Source: Kofleriaceae bacterium
GTDB lineage: Bacteria > Myxococcota_A > Polyangia > Haliangiales > Haliangiaceae
NCBI GenBank assembly: GCA_018058095.1
Contig: JAGPCO010000012.1
Coordinates: 28,790 to 92,789, forward strand
Reading direction: 5' to 3'
Length of the DNA: 64,000 bases
Shown here one piece after another: positions 12,639 through 20,954 of the stretch (its first letter is position 1; every line of letters starts with the position of its first letter). A program made the translations under genes and the position numbers. Under the pieces are notes generated by a model. The model was not told the DNA's origin. It made no database searches and was given only the letters and a program-made list of their open reading frames with translations.

Positions 12639-14791
12639 ACGACCTTGCCCATCTGCGTGTACTCGAGCTCGGCCGCCCGCATCAGGTGCTTCATCGTGAT
12701 CGCGGTGCCGTCGGCCGCGGCCAGAAAGGCGCCGCGCACCACCGCGTTGCGGATGTTGCCGCCGGACATGACGAAGCGAGCCGACAGGTCCTCGAACCGG
12801 ACCCGGCCGTCGATGGCGGCCTCGGTCGGGATCATCGCCCGCCACAGCTTGAGCCGCTCGTCCTCGTCGGGGAACGGGAAGTCGAGCTTGAAGGCGATGC
12901 GCCGCTTGAAGGCGGCGTCGATCGACGACTCCAGGTTGGAGGTGAGGATGGTGATGCCGCCGAAGTCCTCCATCCGCTGCAGCAGGTAGTTGACCTCGAG
13001 GTTGGAGTAGCGGTCGACCGAGCTCTTGACCTCGGTCCGCTTGGCGAACAGCGAGTCGGCCTCGTCGAACAGCAGGATGGCGTGACCGGCCTCGGCGGCG
13101 TCGAACAGCTCGGACAGGTTCTTCTCGGTCTCGCCGATGTACTTGGAGACGATGCGAGACACGTCGATCTGGTACAGGTCCAGCCCGAGCTCGTCGGCGA
13201 TGAGCCCGGCCACCATCGTCTTGCCGGTGCCGGGCGGGCCGACGAACAGCGCCGAGGTGCCCAGCCCCTTGCCGACCTTACGCGCGAAGCCCCACTGGTC
13301 GTACACGGTGCGCCGGTGCTGCTGGCGGGCGATGAACTCGACCACGCCGTTGATGGTCTCCTCGCGCAGCACCACGTCGTCCCAGCGCTGCTTGCGCACG
13401 ACCCGGGTCCCGAGGCTGGACATGCGGGCGTCGAGCACGCCGCGCAGGCCCTCGTGGACGTCGCGCTCGACCAGCTCGCCGTCGCCGCGCCCGCGCGCGA
13501 GGGTGACGGCGGCGGCCGCGGTCTGTTCGATCTGACCGCCGGTGAGCGGGTACCGGGCCGAGATGGTGGCGATGGGAAAGCGCGGCGTGAGGTCGTGCCG
13601 CTGCAGCATGTGCTGCCAGATCTCGACCCGCTCGGCCTCGGTCGGCACCGGCAGGTCGAACCGCACCACGCCCCGGCTCATGGCCGGCGCGCGCGCCTTG
13701 AGCGAGGCCAGGCTGGCGATGACCGGGACCGGCGCGTCGCGCAGGGCGCGATCGAGGCCGGCCAGCCGGGCCTGGTCGCGCTCGTCGTGGATGAGCGCCT
13801 CGAGCCCGAGCAGCACCAGCACCGCGCCGAACAGCGCGGCCTCGCGGGCGATGGCCCGGCCCAGCCGCTCGGCCTCGTCGCGGTCGCTCGGCAGCTGGTC
13901 GACCCGGACCTGCAGCACGCCGCGCCCCAGCTCGCCGGCGATGGCCGCCGCCAGCGTGCGCTTGCCGACGCCGAGCGGGCCGGCCAGCAGCACCACCGCG
14001 CCGGCCTCGCCGCGCTCGCTGGCGCGCACGAGCTGGGCCACCACCCCGCGCAGCTCGTCGAGCCGGGCGGTCGGGCCGATCCAGCCCAGCGAGCCCGTGT
14101 GGGGCGGCGCCACGCTGCCGATGGCCGCGACCTCGCGATCGAGCGCGACCCGGCCGTGCACCAGCTCGATCACGCGGGTCGAAACGCGCAGCGGGCGCAG
14201 CAGGAACGGCCGGGCCTCCGCGACGCTGCCCGGCTGCTCGACCAGGCGGTGCAGGTGCAGCCGCCCGTCGCCGGAGAACTCGTGGACCAGGCGGCCGCGC
14301 GTGTCGGCGTCGCGGTAGACCAGGGCCGCGACCAGGCCGACGTCGGAGTGGACCCGGGTCGCGTCGTTGCTGAAGTAACGCGCCAGCTGACGATGGCGCG
14401 GGCTGAGCTCGACCGCGGTCAACACCCACAACGCGCGCTGCTCGGTCGGCGACAGGCCGAGCGTGGTGCGCATGAAGTCCCACGCCAGCGAGCCGCCGCC
14501 GGCGCGGGTCGCGGCCAGGCGCGCCTCGATCGTGGCGTGGGCGTCGTCCACCGCCTGCCGCAGCTCGAGCAACCGTGCCGATGGCGCGGCTGCGTCGGCG
14601 CGGTCGGCCAGCAGCGCCCGCACCTCGCTGCCGCTGACGAACGTGCCGGAGAACTCGTCCTTGAGCCGCGGCAGGGTGCCAGCGCTCCAGTCCTCCTCGA
14701 GGCGGAGCGCGAACAGGCGCGTCACCAGCTCGAGCTGATCGTCGAGGTGATCGAGCTCCGAGCCGTATCCGCTCGCCCGTGCGCGGTCCAT
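12635..14791 (-). CDS. AAA+ ATPase of the injection-system (Afp15-like) type
   Basis: 718 residues from the ATG at 14791, which has GGAGG five bases upstream; ATG 14803 and TTG 14848 are in frame further up. The N-terminal helical part (LDHLDDQLELVTRLF, LSPTEQRALWVLTAVELSPRH) resembles the N domain of AAA+ proteins in extracellular contractile injection loci. There are two ATPase modules. The first has P-loop GPLGVGKRT near 268 but no acidic Walker B pair. The second has GPPGTGKTM near 518, Walker B ILLFDEADSLF, and sensor ILTSNLE. In those systems this ATPase helps assembly or cargo handling. No sheath, tube or baseplate genes lie in this window. Confidence 0.85.
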   Translation of the reverse strand: MDRARASGYGSELDHLDDQLELVTRLFALRLEEDWSAGTLPRLKDEFSGTFVSGSEVRALLADRADAAAPSARLLELRQAVDDAHATIEARLAATRAGGGSLAWDFMRTTLGLSPTEQRALWVLTAVELSPRHRQLARYFSNDATRVHSDVGLVAALVYRDADTRGRLVHEFSGDGRLHLHRLVEQPGSVAEARPFLLRPLRVSTRVIELVHGRVALDREVAAIGSVAPPHTGSLGWIGPTARLDELRGVVAQLVRASERGEAGAVVLLAGPLGVGKRTLAAAIAGELGRGVLQVRVDQLPSDRDEAERLGRAIAREAALFGAVLVLLGLEALIHDERDQARLAGLDRALRDAPVPVIASLASLKARAPAMSRGVVRFDLPVPTEAERVEIWQHMLQRHDLTPRFPIATISARYPLTGGQIEQTAAAAVTLARGRGDGELVERDVHEGLRGVLDARMSSLGTRVVRKQRWDDVVLREETINGVVEFIARQQHRRTVYDQWGFARKVGKGLGTSALFVGPPGTGKTMVAGLIADELGLDLYQIDVSRIVSKYIGETEKNLSELFDAAEAGHAILLFDEADSLFAKRTEVKSSVDRYSNLEVNYLLQRMEDFGGITILTSNLESSIDAAFKRRIAFKLDFPFPDEDERLKLWRAMIPTEAAIDGRVRFEDLSARFVMSGGNIRNAVVRGAFLAAADGTAITMKHLMRAAELEYTQMGKVV

Positions 14792-14883
14792 GTCCACCTC
14801 CATCCTACGGCGAACCCCGCGCCGGCCTGCCCGATTTTCTTCCGACAATGTGCGCGCCCACCGACGACGAATCGGGCCTGAGG

Positions 14884-14889
14884 TACGAT
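14884..14889 (+). promoter_or_regulatory. Putative -10 (TACGAT) upstream of the propeller-like gene
   Basis: TACGAT is nine bases before the ATG at 14899, inside the short divergent region facing the AAA+ operon. A weaker case than the six-base examples. Confidence 0.3.
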
Positions 14890-14898
14890 CGGTCGGGC

Positions 14899-16797
14899 AT
14901 GGGCGCGACGACTGGAGGCTCGTTAGCTCGACGCGACCAACACCTGGTGGTTGCGGCTAACGGCGCCATGGCGGCCTACTGCGATGGCGACCAGATCGAG
15001 GTGGTGGCCCTGCCCGGGCTGGAGGCCGGCGTCACCATCGCCGCCGATCCCGACGCGGTGGCGACCGAGCTCGAGTGGCTCGGGAACCCCCCGCGGCTGC
15101 TGGTGGTGTCGCGTTACCCAGATCACACCACGCTCTACCTGGTCGAGGTCGAGGGCCCGAGCGAGCTGGCCGAGCTCCGGCTCGCGGTTCCAGCCATCCT
15201 CGGCGGCGTGATCGGCCCACACGCCTTGCTGATCGGCGTTGGCGCGGCGGGCGGCGCCAGCGTGGTGACGATGCGTGACAACCAGCTGGTGTCGCAGCAG
15301 GTCCCGACCCGCGTCGCGCCGAGCGCGACCGGCGCCGCGGGTGCGCTGTTCATCGCCGCCATCGCCGGCGCGGGCGCGCTCGAGGAGTGGGATCCGGCCA
15401 GCCGGCAGCCGCGCCGTCGCTTCAAGCTGCCCCGCCCGGCCCTGGTCACGGCGGTCGGTGGCAGTGATCGGTTGTTGTGGATCACGACCGCGCTCGAGCC
15501 CGCGCTGGTGGAGACCATCCCGCTGGTCAATCGCGGCCAGGCCCGCAGCCACGCGCTGCCCGAGCCGATCGCGCAGGTGGCCGGTCACCCACGCTCCGAC
15601 GTCATCGCCTGCCTTGGCGCGGACAGCGGCCAGGTCTGGACGATCGACCTCGAGGGCCGGACTGGGCCGCGTGTGCTCGACGACCCTGATGCACACGCCG
15701 GGGTGCCGACCGAGATCGCCCTGGTGACCGGGCGCAGCAACGGCCTGCTACTGGCCGGGGCGGGCCGCGCGCTGGCCTTCGTGTCGCTCGACGAGCTGGT
15801 CGAGCGCCGCCTGTCTGCCACGGTCGGTGTCGTCAGCGCTGCCACACCTGGGCCCGCGGTGGCGCCCGCCACCGGCGTGGCCGTCGATCCGGTCGAACCG
15901 GGGCCGGCCGATCGCTCCGCGGGCGCCGGCTCGCCGCCTGGACCGGACCATGGCTCGGGCATGGCGTCGTTGGCCGAGCGGCTGGCCCGGCTGCGCCGGG
16001 TCACCGCGCCGGGCCGCCGTGGCCCCGACGACCCGGACGCCACCCCAGCCCGCGCCCCGACGGGCAGCGCGGCCATGGCCACGCCCGCGCCGACCGCGGC
16101 GCTTGCCGTCGGCGCGGGGAGGCCGGACCCGGGCGCCACCCCACCGCCGCGCGAGGCCGACGCGGCGCGCTCGCGGTGGCGGGATGAGCTGGTGCGCTGG
16201 GGGCAGCGCCTCGGCGAGGACGAGGTGGCGCCAGGTCCCGCCGTCGCCGCGATCCACGCCATGTCCCAGCGCCTGGGCCTCGACCCGGCGCTGGAGCCGT
16301 GCCTGGCCCTGCTGTACGCGGGTCACCTCCTCGGTCGCGCCGGCGCGGCCCCGTATGAGCTGGCGCGGCTCGGCGGATGGGATGAGGCGCTCGGACGGGG
16401 CCTGCTCGCCGCCCGCGGCATCGTGGTCCATCGCGACTCGCGGGTGTGGCTGGCGCCGGAGGTGACGCGAGCGCTCGACGAGCTGCCGGCGATGACCGGG
16501 GTGGAGGTGGGTGCGCCTGGACCGGTGCCACCGTTCGGTCCATGCGTGATCGTCCACCAGGGCCCCCTGCGCCTGGCGGCGATGGCCTGTGCCGAGGCCC
16601 TCGGCGGCGCGGTGCTGGCCGCGAGCGACGGTGCCGATCCACGGGCGGCGCTACGGGAGGCGCGCGTCCGTGGCGCCACCGCGCTCGTGCCGGTGGCGGC
16701 CCTGCCCGAGCTCGAGCTCACCGACGGGGAGGCGGTGGTGCTGGCGGCGGTGAACGACGCCGAGGCTGACGCGCTCGGCTTGCCGCGGCTGTACTGA
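14899..16797 (+). CDS. Propeller-like protein divergent from the AAA+ operon
   Basis: 632 residues, cytoplasmic by appearance. Residues 10-320 are a series of beta-rich units with recurring patterns such as AAYCDGDQIEVVALPG, LLIGVGAAGGASVVTM and LLLAGAGRALAFVSL, spaced as in a WD40/PQQ-type propeller but with no canonical WD motif. Residues 330-440 are a Pro/Ala-rich linker. The C-terminal 190 residues form a helical plus alpha/beta domain I do not recognise. It is transcribed away from the AAA+/LysM operon across about 107 bp, so shared regulation and a common task are plausible. No function is claimed. Confidence 0.65.
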   Translation: MGATTGGSLARRDQHLVVAANGAMAAYCDGDQIEVVALPGLEAGVTIAADPDAVATELEWLGNPPRLLVVSRYPDHTTLYLVEVEGPSELAELRLAVPAILGGVIGPHALLIGVGAAGGASVVTMRDNQLVSQQVPTRVAPSATGAAGALFIAAIAGAGALEEWDPASRQPRRRFKLPRPALVTAVGGSDRLLWITTALEPALVETIPLVNRGQARSHALPEPIAQVAGHPRSDVIACLGADSGQVWTIDLEGRTGPRVLDDPDAHAGVPTEIALVTGRSNGLLLAGAGRALAFVSLDELVERRLSATVGVVSAATPGPAVAPATGVAVDPVEPGPADRSAGAGSPPGPDHGSGMASLAERLARLRRVTAPGRRGPDDPDATPARAPTGSAAMATPAPTAALAVGAGRPDPGATPPPREADAARSRWRDELVRWGQRLGEDEVAPGPAVAAIHAMSQRLGLDPALEPCLALLYAGHLLGRAGAAPYELARLGGWDEALGRGLLAARGIVVHRDSRVWLAPEVTRALDELPAMTGVEVGAPGPVPPFGPCVIVHQGPLRLAAMACAEALGGAVLAASDGADPRAALREARVRGATALVPVAALPELELTDGEAVVLAAVNDAEADALGLPRLY

Positions 16798-16855
16798 GGC
16801 GACTGCGCCCGCGCTCCTCGCCGCACCGGCCGTCGAGCGCGAACTCGATGGCAGC

Positions 16856-18613
16856 TCAGCGCGCCATCGGCAGCAGGACCATGCTGCCGACCGCGCCGCC
16901 GGCGTCGGCCGGGCAGTCGACGGTGACCGCGTCGCCGCTGACCGCGGTGACGGTGCACGACAGCGGCGGCGCCCCGGCGTCCTTGCCCGGGAGCTGGACC
17001 GCGTTGTCGACGGCGTACTTGTGGCCGGGCGCCTTGAACTCGGCGCGCAGCAGCGGCGGCTGCGCGATCTCGGCCAGCACCTCGTCGACGGCGACCTTCT
17101 TGCCGGCGGCGGCCTTCATCGTCACCGTGCCGGCGACGGCGGCGCGCACCGTCCACTTGTCGAGCTCGGTGGTGATGCCCTCGAGCTCCTTCTGCTTGGC
17201 GACCAGCTTGCCTTGCGCCTCGGCCAGCTTGGCCTCGGCGGCGGCCAGCTTGGCCGCGTCGCCGCCCTCACGCGCGGCGTTGACCACCTCGGTCGCCTTG
17301 TCGACCGCCGGCTGCAGCTTCTTGTTGATGTCGACGGTGAGCCGGCCCATCGCCTGCACCGTCTTTTCGGCGCCGCCGACCTTGGCCAGCTCGTCGCCGA
17401 TCTTCACGGCCGCGCCGGTCTCGACCGTCAGGGTGACCGGCCCGGCCACCGCCGCCTTGGCCTCCACCATCGGCTGCGCCACCTCGGCCAGCTGGGTGAT
17501 GGGCGGCGGCGGCAGCGACGGCGGGGGCGGCGCCGGCTGGGTGACCGGAGCCTTGGCCTGGGGCTGTTCGGCCTTCGGCTTGTTGAGGACGTACTTCCAC
17601 ACCCCGTAGCCGATGGCCGCAGCGACGACGAGCAGCAGCAGCACGATCAGCACCGGGCTGGTGCGAGCCGGCGCCTCGGTCGGGTCCTTGAGTGGTGGCA
17701 CCTTGCTGGTGACCGCCGGCTCCGTCGCCGGGACCGGGCGGGCGGCCTTGGCCGCGAGCTCGGCCGGCTTGACCGGCTCTGGCTTCTTGGCCGGCTCCAC
17801 CTTGACCGGCTCCGGCTTCTTCGCCGGCTCCGCCTTGACCGGCTCCGGCTTCTTCGCCGGCTCCGTCTTGACCGGCTCCGGCTTCTTGGCCGGCTCCGGC
17901 TTCTTGGCCGGCTCCGGCTTCTTGCCTTCGCTGGCGTCGAGCGCGGCGGCCAGCTCGGGCGGCACATCGACCGCCTTCATCTGCTTGGAGGCGCGCACCG
18001 CCTCCTTGACGTCCTTGATGCCGACGTCGACGTGGGCCGACAGGTCGGTTGGCGACGACGACGGCGTGCCCGGCCGACCGGCGCCGGCCGGACCGAGCAG
18101 CTGCTCGGGCGCCGCGGCCGCCGGCACGACCGGCGCGGGCGCCGGCGCGGGGGTGCCGACGATGCCCAGCTCGAACTCGGCCGAGGGCAGCGGCTCCTCT
18201 GCCGGCCGGACCGGGGCTGGGCCAGACAGGCCCAGCTCGACGTCGACGTCGCTGGCCGCGGCCGGCGCGGCGGCGCGCGCGGCGACGACCCCGGGCGCGA
18301 GGACGTGGTCGTCCCCGTCGAGGTAACCCAGGCCGCCGAGGGTGGCGATCACCGACGACAGCTCGGTCGCGGTGGTCTTGAGGCCGAGCTCGTCCTCGGC
18401 CCAGCGGACCAGGCCGGCGACGTCGCGCTGGCCGTCCATGCCGCAAGCCAGGGCGTACTCGGCCTCGTAGAAGCGGAAGCCGTGGCCCGACTGTGGGTCG
18501 AGCACGTCGATGAAGCGCTGGCCGCCGTCCTCGATCGCCTCGGCGAGGAGATCGGCGCGCAGGCGCGGCTGCGTCGGAGCGGCGGACGAGGACGGGTTGG
18601 TCGCGGGGTTCAT
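16856..18613 (-). CDS. Membrane-anchored adaptor-like protein with N-terminal winged-helix module
   Basis: 585 residues from ATG 18613 (AGAGG five bases upstream). Residues 20-100 (FIDVLDPQSGHGFRFYEAEY, LGGLGYLDGDD) resemble the PqqD-like winged helix found in front of some peptidases and transporters. Residues 228-286 are KKPEPVK-type repeats, a stiff charged linker. One membrane helix lies near 321-344 (VLIVLLLLVVAAAIGYGVW). Beyond it are two lipoyl-like half motifs (near 380-410 and 485-512) around a coiled coil, the architecture of HlyD-type fusion proteins. It is 29 bp downstream of mglA in the same direction. No transporter partner is adjacent. Role unknown; export or envelope coupling is a guess. 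Confidence 0.75.
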   Translation of the reverse strand: MNPATNPSSSAAPTQPRLRADLLAEAIEDGGQRFIDVLDPQSGHGFRFYEAEYALACGMDGQRDVAGLVRWAEDELGLKTTATELSSVIATLGGLGYLDGDDHVLAPGVVAARAAAPAAASDVDVELGLSGPAPVRPAEEPLPSAEFELGIVGTPAPAPAPVVPAAAAPEQLLGPAGAGRPGTPSSSPTDLSAHVDVGIKDVKEAVRASKQMKAVDVPPELAAALDASEGKKPEPAKKPEPAKKPEPVKTEPAKKPEPVKAEPAKKPEPVKVEPAKKPEPVKPAELAAKAARPVPATEPAVTSKVPPLKDPTEAPARTSPVLIVLLLLVVAAAIGYGVWKYVLNKPKAEQPQAKAPVTQPAPPPPSLPPPPITQLAEVAQPMVEAKAAVAGPVTLTVETGAAVKIGDELAKVGGAEKTVQAMGRLTVDINKKLQPAVDKATEVVNAAREGGDAAKLAAAEAKLAEAQGKLVAKQKELEGITTELDKWTVRAAVAGTVTMKAAAGKKVAVDEVLAEIAQPPLLRAEFKAPGHKYAVDNAVQLPGKDAGAPPLSCTVTAVSGDAVTVDCPADAGGAVGSMVLLPMAR

Positions 18614-18642
18614 GGCCACCTCTGGAGACGTGTCGGCGGCGT

Positions 18643-19230
18643 TCAGCCGCCCTTGCGGAGTTCGGTCAGCACCAGCTTGGCGACGGACTTGAGCGTGTCG
18701 AACACGCCCGTGCCCTTGGGCGCCACCGCCTCGTACATCGGGACCTTGGTCGGGTTGAGCGCCTCTTCCAGCTCGGGCAGCGGGACCGCGTTGGGCAGGT
18801 CGCGCTTGTTGTACTGGATGACGTACGGCAGCTTGTCGAGGTTGTAGCCCTGCTCCTGCAGGTTGGACCGCAGGTTCTCGAGCGACTCGATGTTGGCTTC
18901 CATGCGCTCGAGCTGCGAATCACCGACGAAGACCACGCCGTCGACGCCCTTGAGGATGAGCTTGCGGCTGGCGTCGTAGAAGACCTGGCCCGGCACCGTG
19001 TACAGGTGGAAGCGGGTGCGGAAGCCGCGGATCTCACCGAGGGACAGCGGCAGGAAGTCGAAGAACAAGGTGCGCTCGGTCTCGGTCGCGAGCGAGATCA
19101 TCTTGCCTTTGGCTTCGGGGTTGGTCTTGTTGTAGATGTACTGGAGATTCGTCGTCTTCCCGCACAGGCCGGGCCCGTAGTAGACGATCTTGCAGTTGAT
19201 CTCGCGGGACGAGTAGTTGATGAAGCTCAT
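18643..19230 (-). CDS. mglA: Polarity GTPase MglA
   Basis: 195 residues, the normal MglA size. The P-loop [10 protein letters not shown] is at 19-28. The catalytic residues known from Myxococcus MglA fall at the same numbers: Arg53 in TETERTLFF, Thr78 and Gln82 in TVPGQVF. The guanine motif is NKRD. MglA-GTP marks the leading pole and organises gliding and type IV pili; the GTPase is switched off by MglB. It lies nine bases after mglB on the same transcript, as expected for an mglBA operon. Confidence 0.97.
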   Translation of the reverse strand: MSFINYSSREINCKIVYYGPGLCGKTTNLQYIYNKTNPEAKGKMISLATETERTLFFDFLPLSLGEIRGFRTRFHLYTVPGQVFYDASRKLILKGVDGVVFVGDSQLERMEANIESLENLRSNLQEQGYNLDKLPYVIQYNKRDLPNAVPLPELEEALNPTKVPMYEAVAPKGTGVFDTLKSVAKLVLTELRKGG

Positions 19231-19239
19231 GGCGGCCCG

Positions 19240-19719
19240 CTAGTCGTTGAACAGGTTGTCGATGTCTTCGTCGGAGATCTCGGCGAACACCGACGGTTGG
19301 TTCCCGGCCGCGCTCTTCTTGACCAGGATGTCGAGGACGTTGTTGATCTCGACCGTGGCCTTGCGCACGCGCAGGCGGACCAGGCCGAGCGACGAGCGCT
19401 CGTCGTACAGCACGACCAGGATCAGGCGCTGCCCGACGATGGCGATGTAGTAGCTGGTCTTCTCGCCCTCGAGCGTCTGCCCGGCGAACTCCTTCTCCTG
19501 GAGCAGCGAGGCGATGCCACCGGTGGCGGCCACGTTGCCGGCGGTCAGCGACGACAGCGAGGTGACGTCGAGCTGGTCGACGTCGCCCGCGTTGGCGATC
19601 GGCTGGCCGTCCTTGCCGATGACCAGGACCGCCCTGGCGTTGGAGTCACGGCTCAGGGTCTCGCAGACCCCGTAGAGCTGCCGGACCTCCTCCTCGTACA
19701 TCACGAGCTGGTTCTGCAT
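19240..19719 (-). CDS. mglB: MglB, roadblock/LC7 GTPase-activating protein for MglA
   Basis: 159 residues. The roadblock fold is recognisable in RAVLVIGKDGQPIANAGDVDQ, AATGGIASLL and LILVVLYDERSSLGLVRLRV. MglB dimers known from Myxococcus and Thermus bind MglA and stimulate GTP hydrolysis. The C-terminal tail ending EISDEDIDNLFND is acidic and could be an interaction peptide. ATG 19719 is chosen because it gives the usual short N terminus (MQNQLVMYEEE); the frame continues upstream only as repeat sequence. Confidence 0.95.
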   Translation of the reverse strand: MQNQLVMYEEEVRQLYGVCETLSRDSNARAVLVIGKDGQPIANAGDVDQLDVTSLSSLTAGNVAATGGIASLLQEKEFAGQTLEGEKTSYYIAIVGQRLILVVLYDERSSLGLVRLRVRKATVEINNVLDILVKKSAAGNQPSVFAEISDEDIDNLFND

Positions 19720-19754
19720 CGGACGCCGTCTCCTCTGATGCCTGGCCCGGGCGA

Positions 19755-19777
19755 GCGTGGCGCGTCTTGCGCCACGC
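19755..19777. promoter_or_regulatory. Perfect hairpin in the mglBA leader
   Basis: Arms GCGTGGCGC and GCGCCACGC surround a five-base loop, 36 bases before the mglB start. The stem is perfect over nine pairs and GC-only apart from one pair. On the minus strand a TTGAAA hexamer lies about 50 bp further up, so the hairpin may be in the 5' leader of the mRNA or act as a DNA operator. No T run follows. Confidence 0.4.
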
Positions 19778-19945
19778 CCCTCCGAGTACGCGTCAAGGTA
19801 CCAAACTGCCCAGGATTCTTTCAACTTTGCGGACCATCGATGATCGGCGCGGGGGCCGATTGTCGGGCCAACGCACCTACATACCCGTGCCCAGACCCGC
19901 GCGCGCGCCCGTGCCCATGCCGGTGCCCGATCAGCGACCGAGAAG

Positions 19946-19974
19946 CCCGTGCCTGGCCCTGAGCCGGGCACGGG
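19946..19974 (-). terminator. Hairpin downstream of recR
   Basis: On the minus strand, CCCGTGCC pairs with GGCACGGG across a 13-base loop, 11 bases after the recR stop, followed by CTTCTC. The same CCCGTG wording fills the adjacent 80 bp in imperfect copies. It probably ends the dnaX-ybaB-recR transcript. Confidence 0.45.
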
Positions 19975-19984
19975 AAGACGGCAG

Positions 19985-20593
19985 CTACATCGTGGCGCGG
20001 TGGGCCAGCGCGCGGGCGATCGTCGCCTGGTCGGTGTACTCGAGCTCGCCGCCGACCGGCAGGCCGGTGGCGATACGCGACACTTTCACGCCGAGCGGCT
20101 TGAGCAGCCGGGCCAGGTACATCGCGGTGGCCTCGCCCTCGACGGACGGGCTGGTGGCGAGGATGACCTCGGTCACCGCGGGTGGGCCACCGGGGCTGGA
20201 CGGCGCCAGGCGCCGGACCAGCTCGGCCATGCGCAGGTCGTCGGGGCCGATGCCCTCGAGCGGCGACAAGAGGCCGTGCAGGACGTGGTACCGGCCGCGG
20301 AAGTGGCCGCCGCGCTCGATGGCGATCTGGTCGCTCGAGCTGGCGACCACGCAGATGACGTCGGGCTCGCGCCGGCCGTCGCTGCAGGTGCCGCACGGGT
20401 CGGACTCGGTCAGGTTCATGCAGACCGAACACATCCGCACGCGGTCGACCACCTCGACCAGCGCGCTGGCCAGGTCTCGCACCTGCTGCTTGGGCCCGCG
20501 CAGGAGGTGGAAGGCCAGCCGGGTCGCGCTCTTGTCGCCGATACCCGGCAGCCGGGCCAGCTCCTGGATCAGGCGGTGGATCGGATCGGCCAC
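19985..20593 (-). CDS. recR: Recombination protein RecR
   Basis: 202 residues, full length. In order: the helix-hairpin-helix region LARLPGIGDKSATRLAFHLL, a C4 zinc finger (CSVCMNLTESDPCGTC), and a Toprim domain with EVILATSPSVEGEATAMYLA. A C-terminal GLPVGGELEYTDQATIARAL follows. RecR works with RecO and RecF to load RecA at gaps. It starts at GTG, 22 bases after ybaB, in the widely conserved dnaX-ybaB-recR order. Confidence 0.97.
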   Translation of the reverse strand: MADPIHRLIQELARLPGIGDKSATRLAFHLLRGPKQQVRDLASALVEVVDRVRMCSVCMNLTESDPCGTCSDGRREPDVICVVASSSDQIAIERGGHFRGRYHVLHGLLSPLEGIGPDDLRMAELVRRLAPSSPGGPPAVTEVILATSPSVEGEATAMYLARLLKPLGVKVSRIATGLPVGGELEYTDQATIARALAHRATM

Positions 20594-20615
20594 GGCGACG
20601 CCTGCGGCCCGTCGC

Positions 20616-20954
20616 TCAGAACAGGCCCGGCGGCATGCCGGGGATGTTCATGCCGCCCATGAGGCCCGACATGCGCTTCTTGGACTCCTCGCGCACCTTG
20701 GCCGCGGCCTGGTTGACGGCGGCGATGATGAGGTCCTGCAGCATGCCGACGTCCGACGGATCGACGCAGGTCTTGTCGACGACGAGGCCGACCAGCTCGA
20801 ACTCGCCGTTGACGGTGGCGGTGACCATGCCGCCGCCGGCGCTGGCCTCGCAGGTGACCTTGGCCAGCTCGGCCTGGGCCTTCTGCATGTTGGCCTGCAG
20901 GGCCTGCGCTTGCTTCATGAGGGCGCCCAGGTCGGGCATCTTTCCGTTAGACAT
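20616..20954 (-). CDS. ybaB: YbaB/EbfC nucleoid-associated protein
   Basis: 112 residues. Conserved features are the N-terminal coiled helix LMKQAQALQANMQKAQAEL, the strand ASAGGGMVTATVNGEFELV, and a Met/Gly-rich tail (SGLMGGMNIPGMPPG) typical of the family. YbaB is a small dimeric DNA-binding protein. Its ATG lies inside the last eight bases of dnaX, so translation is probably coupled to it. Confidence 0.95.
   Translation of the reverse strand: MSNGKMPDLGALMKQAQALQANMQKAQAELAKVTCEASAGGGMVTATVNGEFELVGLVVDKTCVDPSDVGMLQDLIIAAVNQAAAKVREESKKRMSGLMGGMNIPGMPPGLF

Noticed and set aside
17755..17930. Tandem CTTCTTGGCCGGCTCCGG-like repeats as a possible mobile or regulatory array
   Set aside because: They encode in-frame KKPEPVK repeats of the adaptor-like protein.
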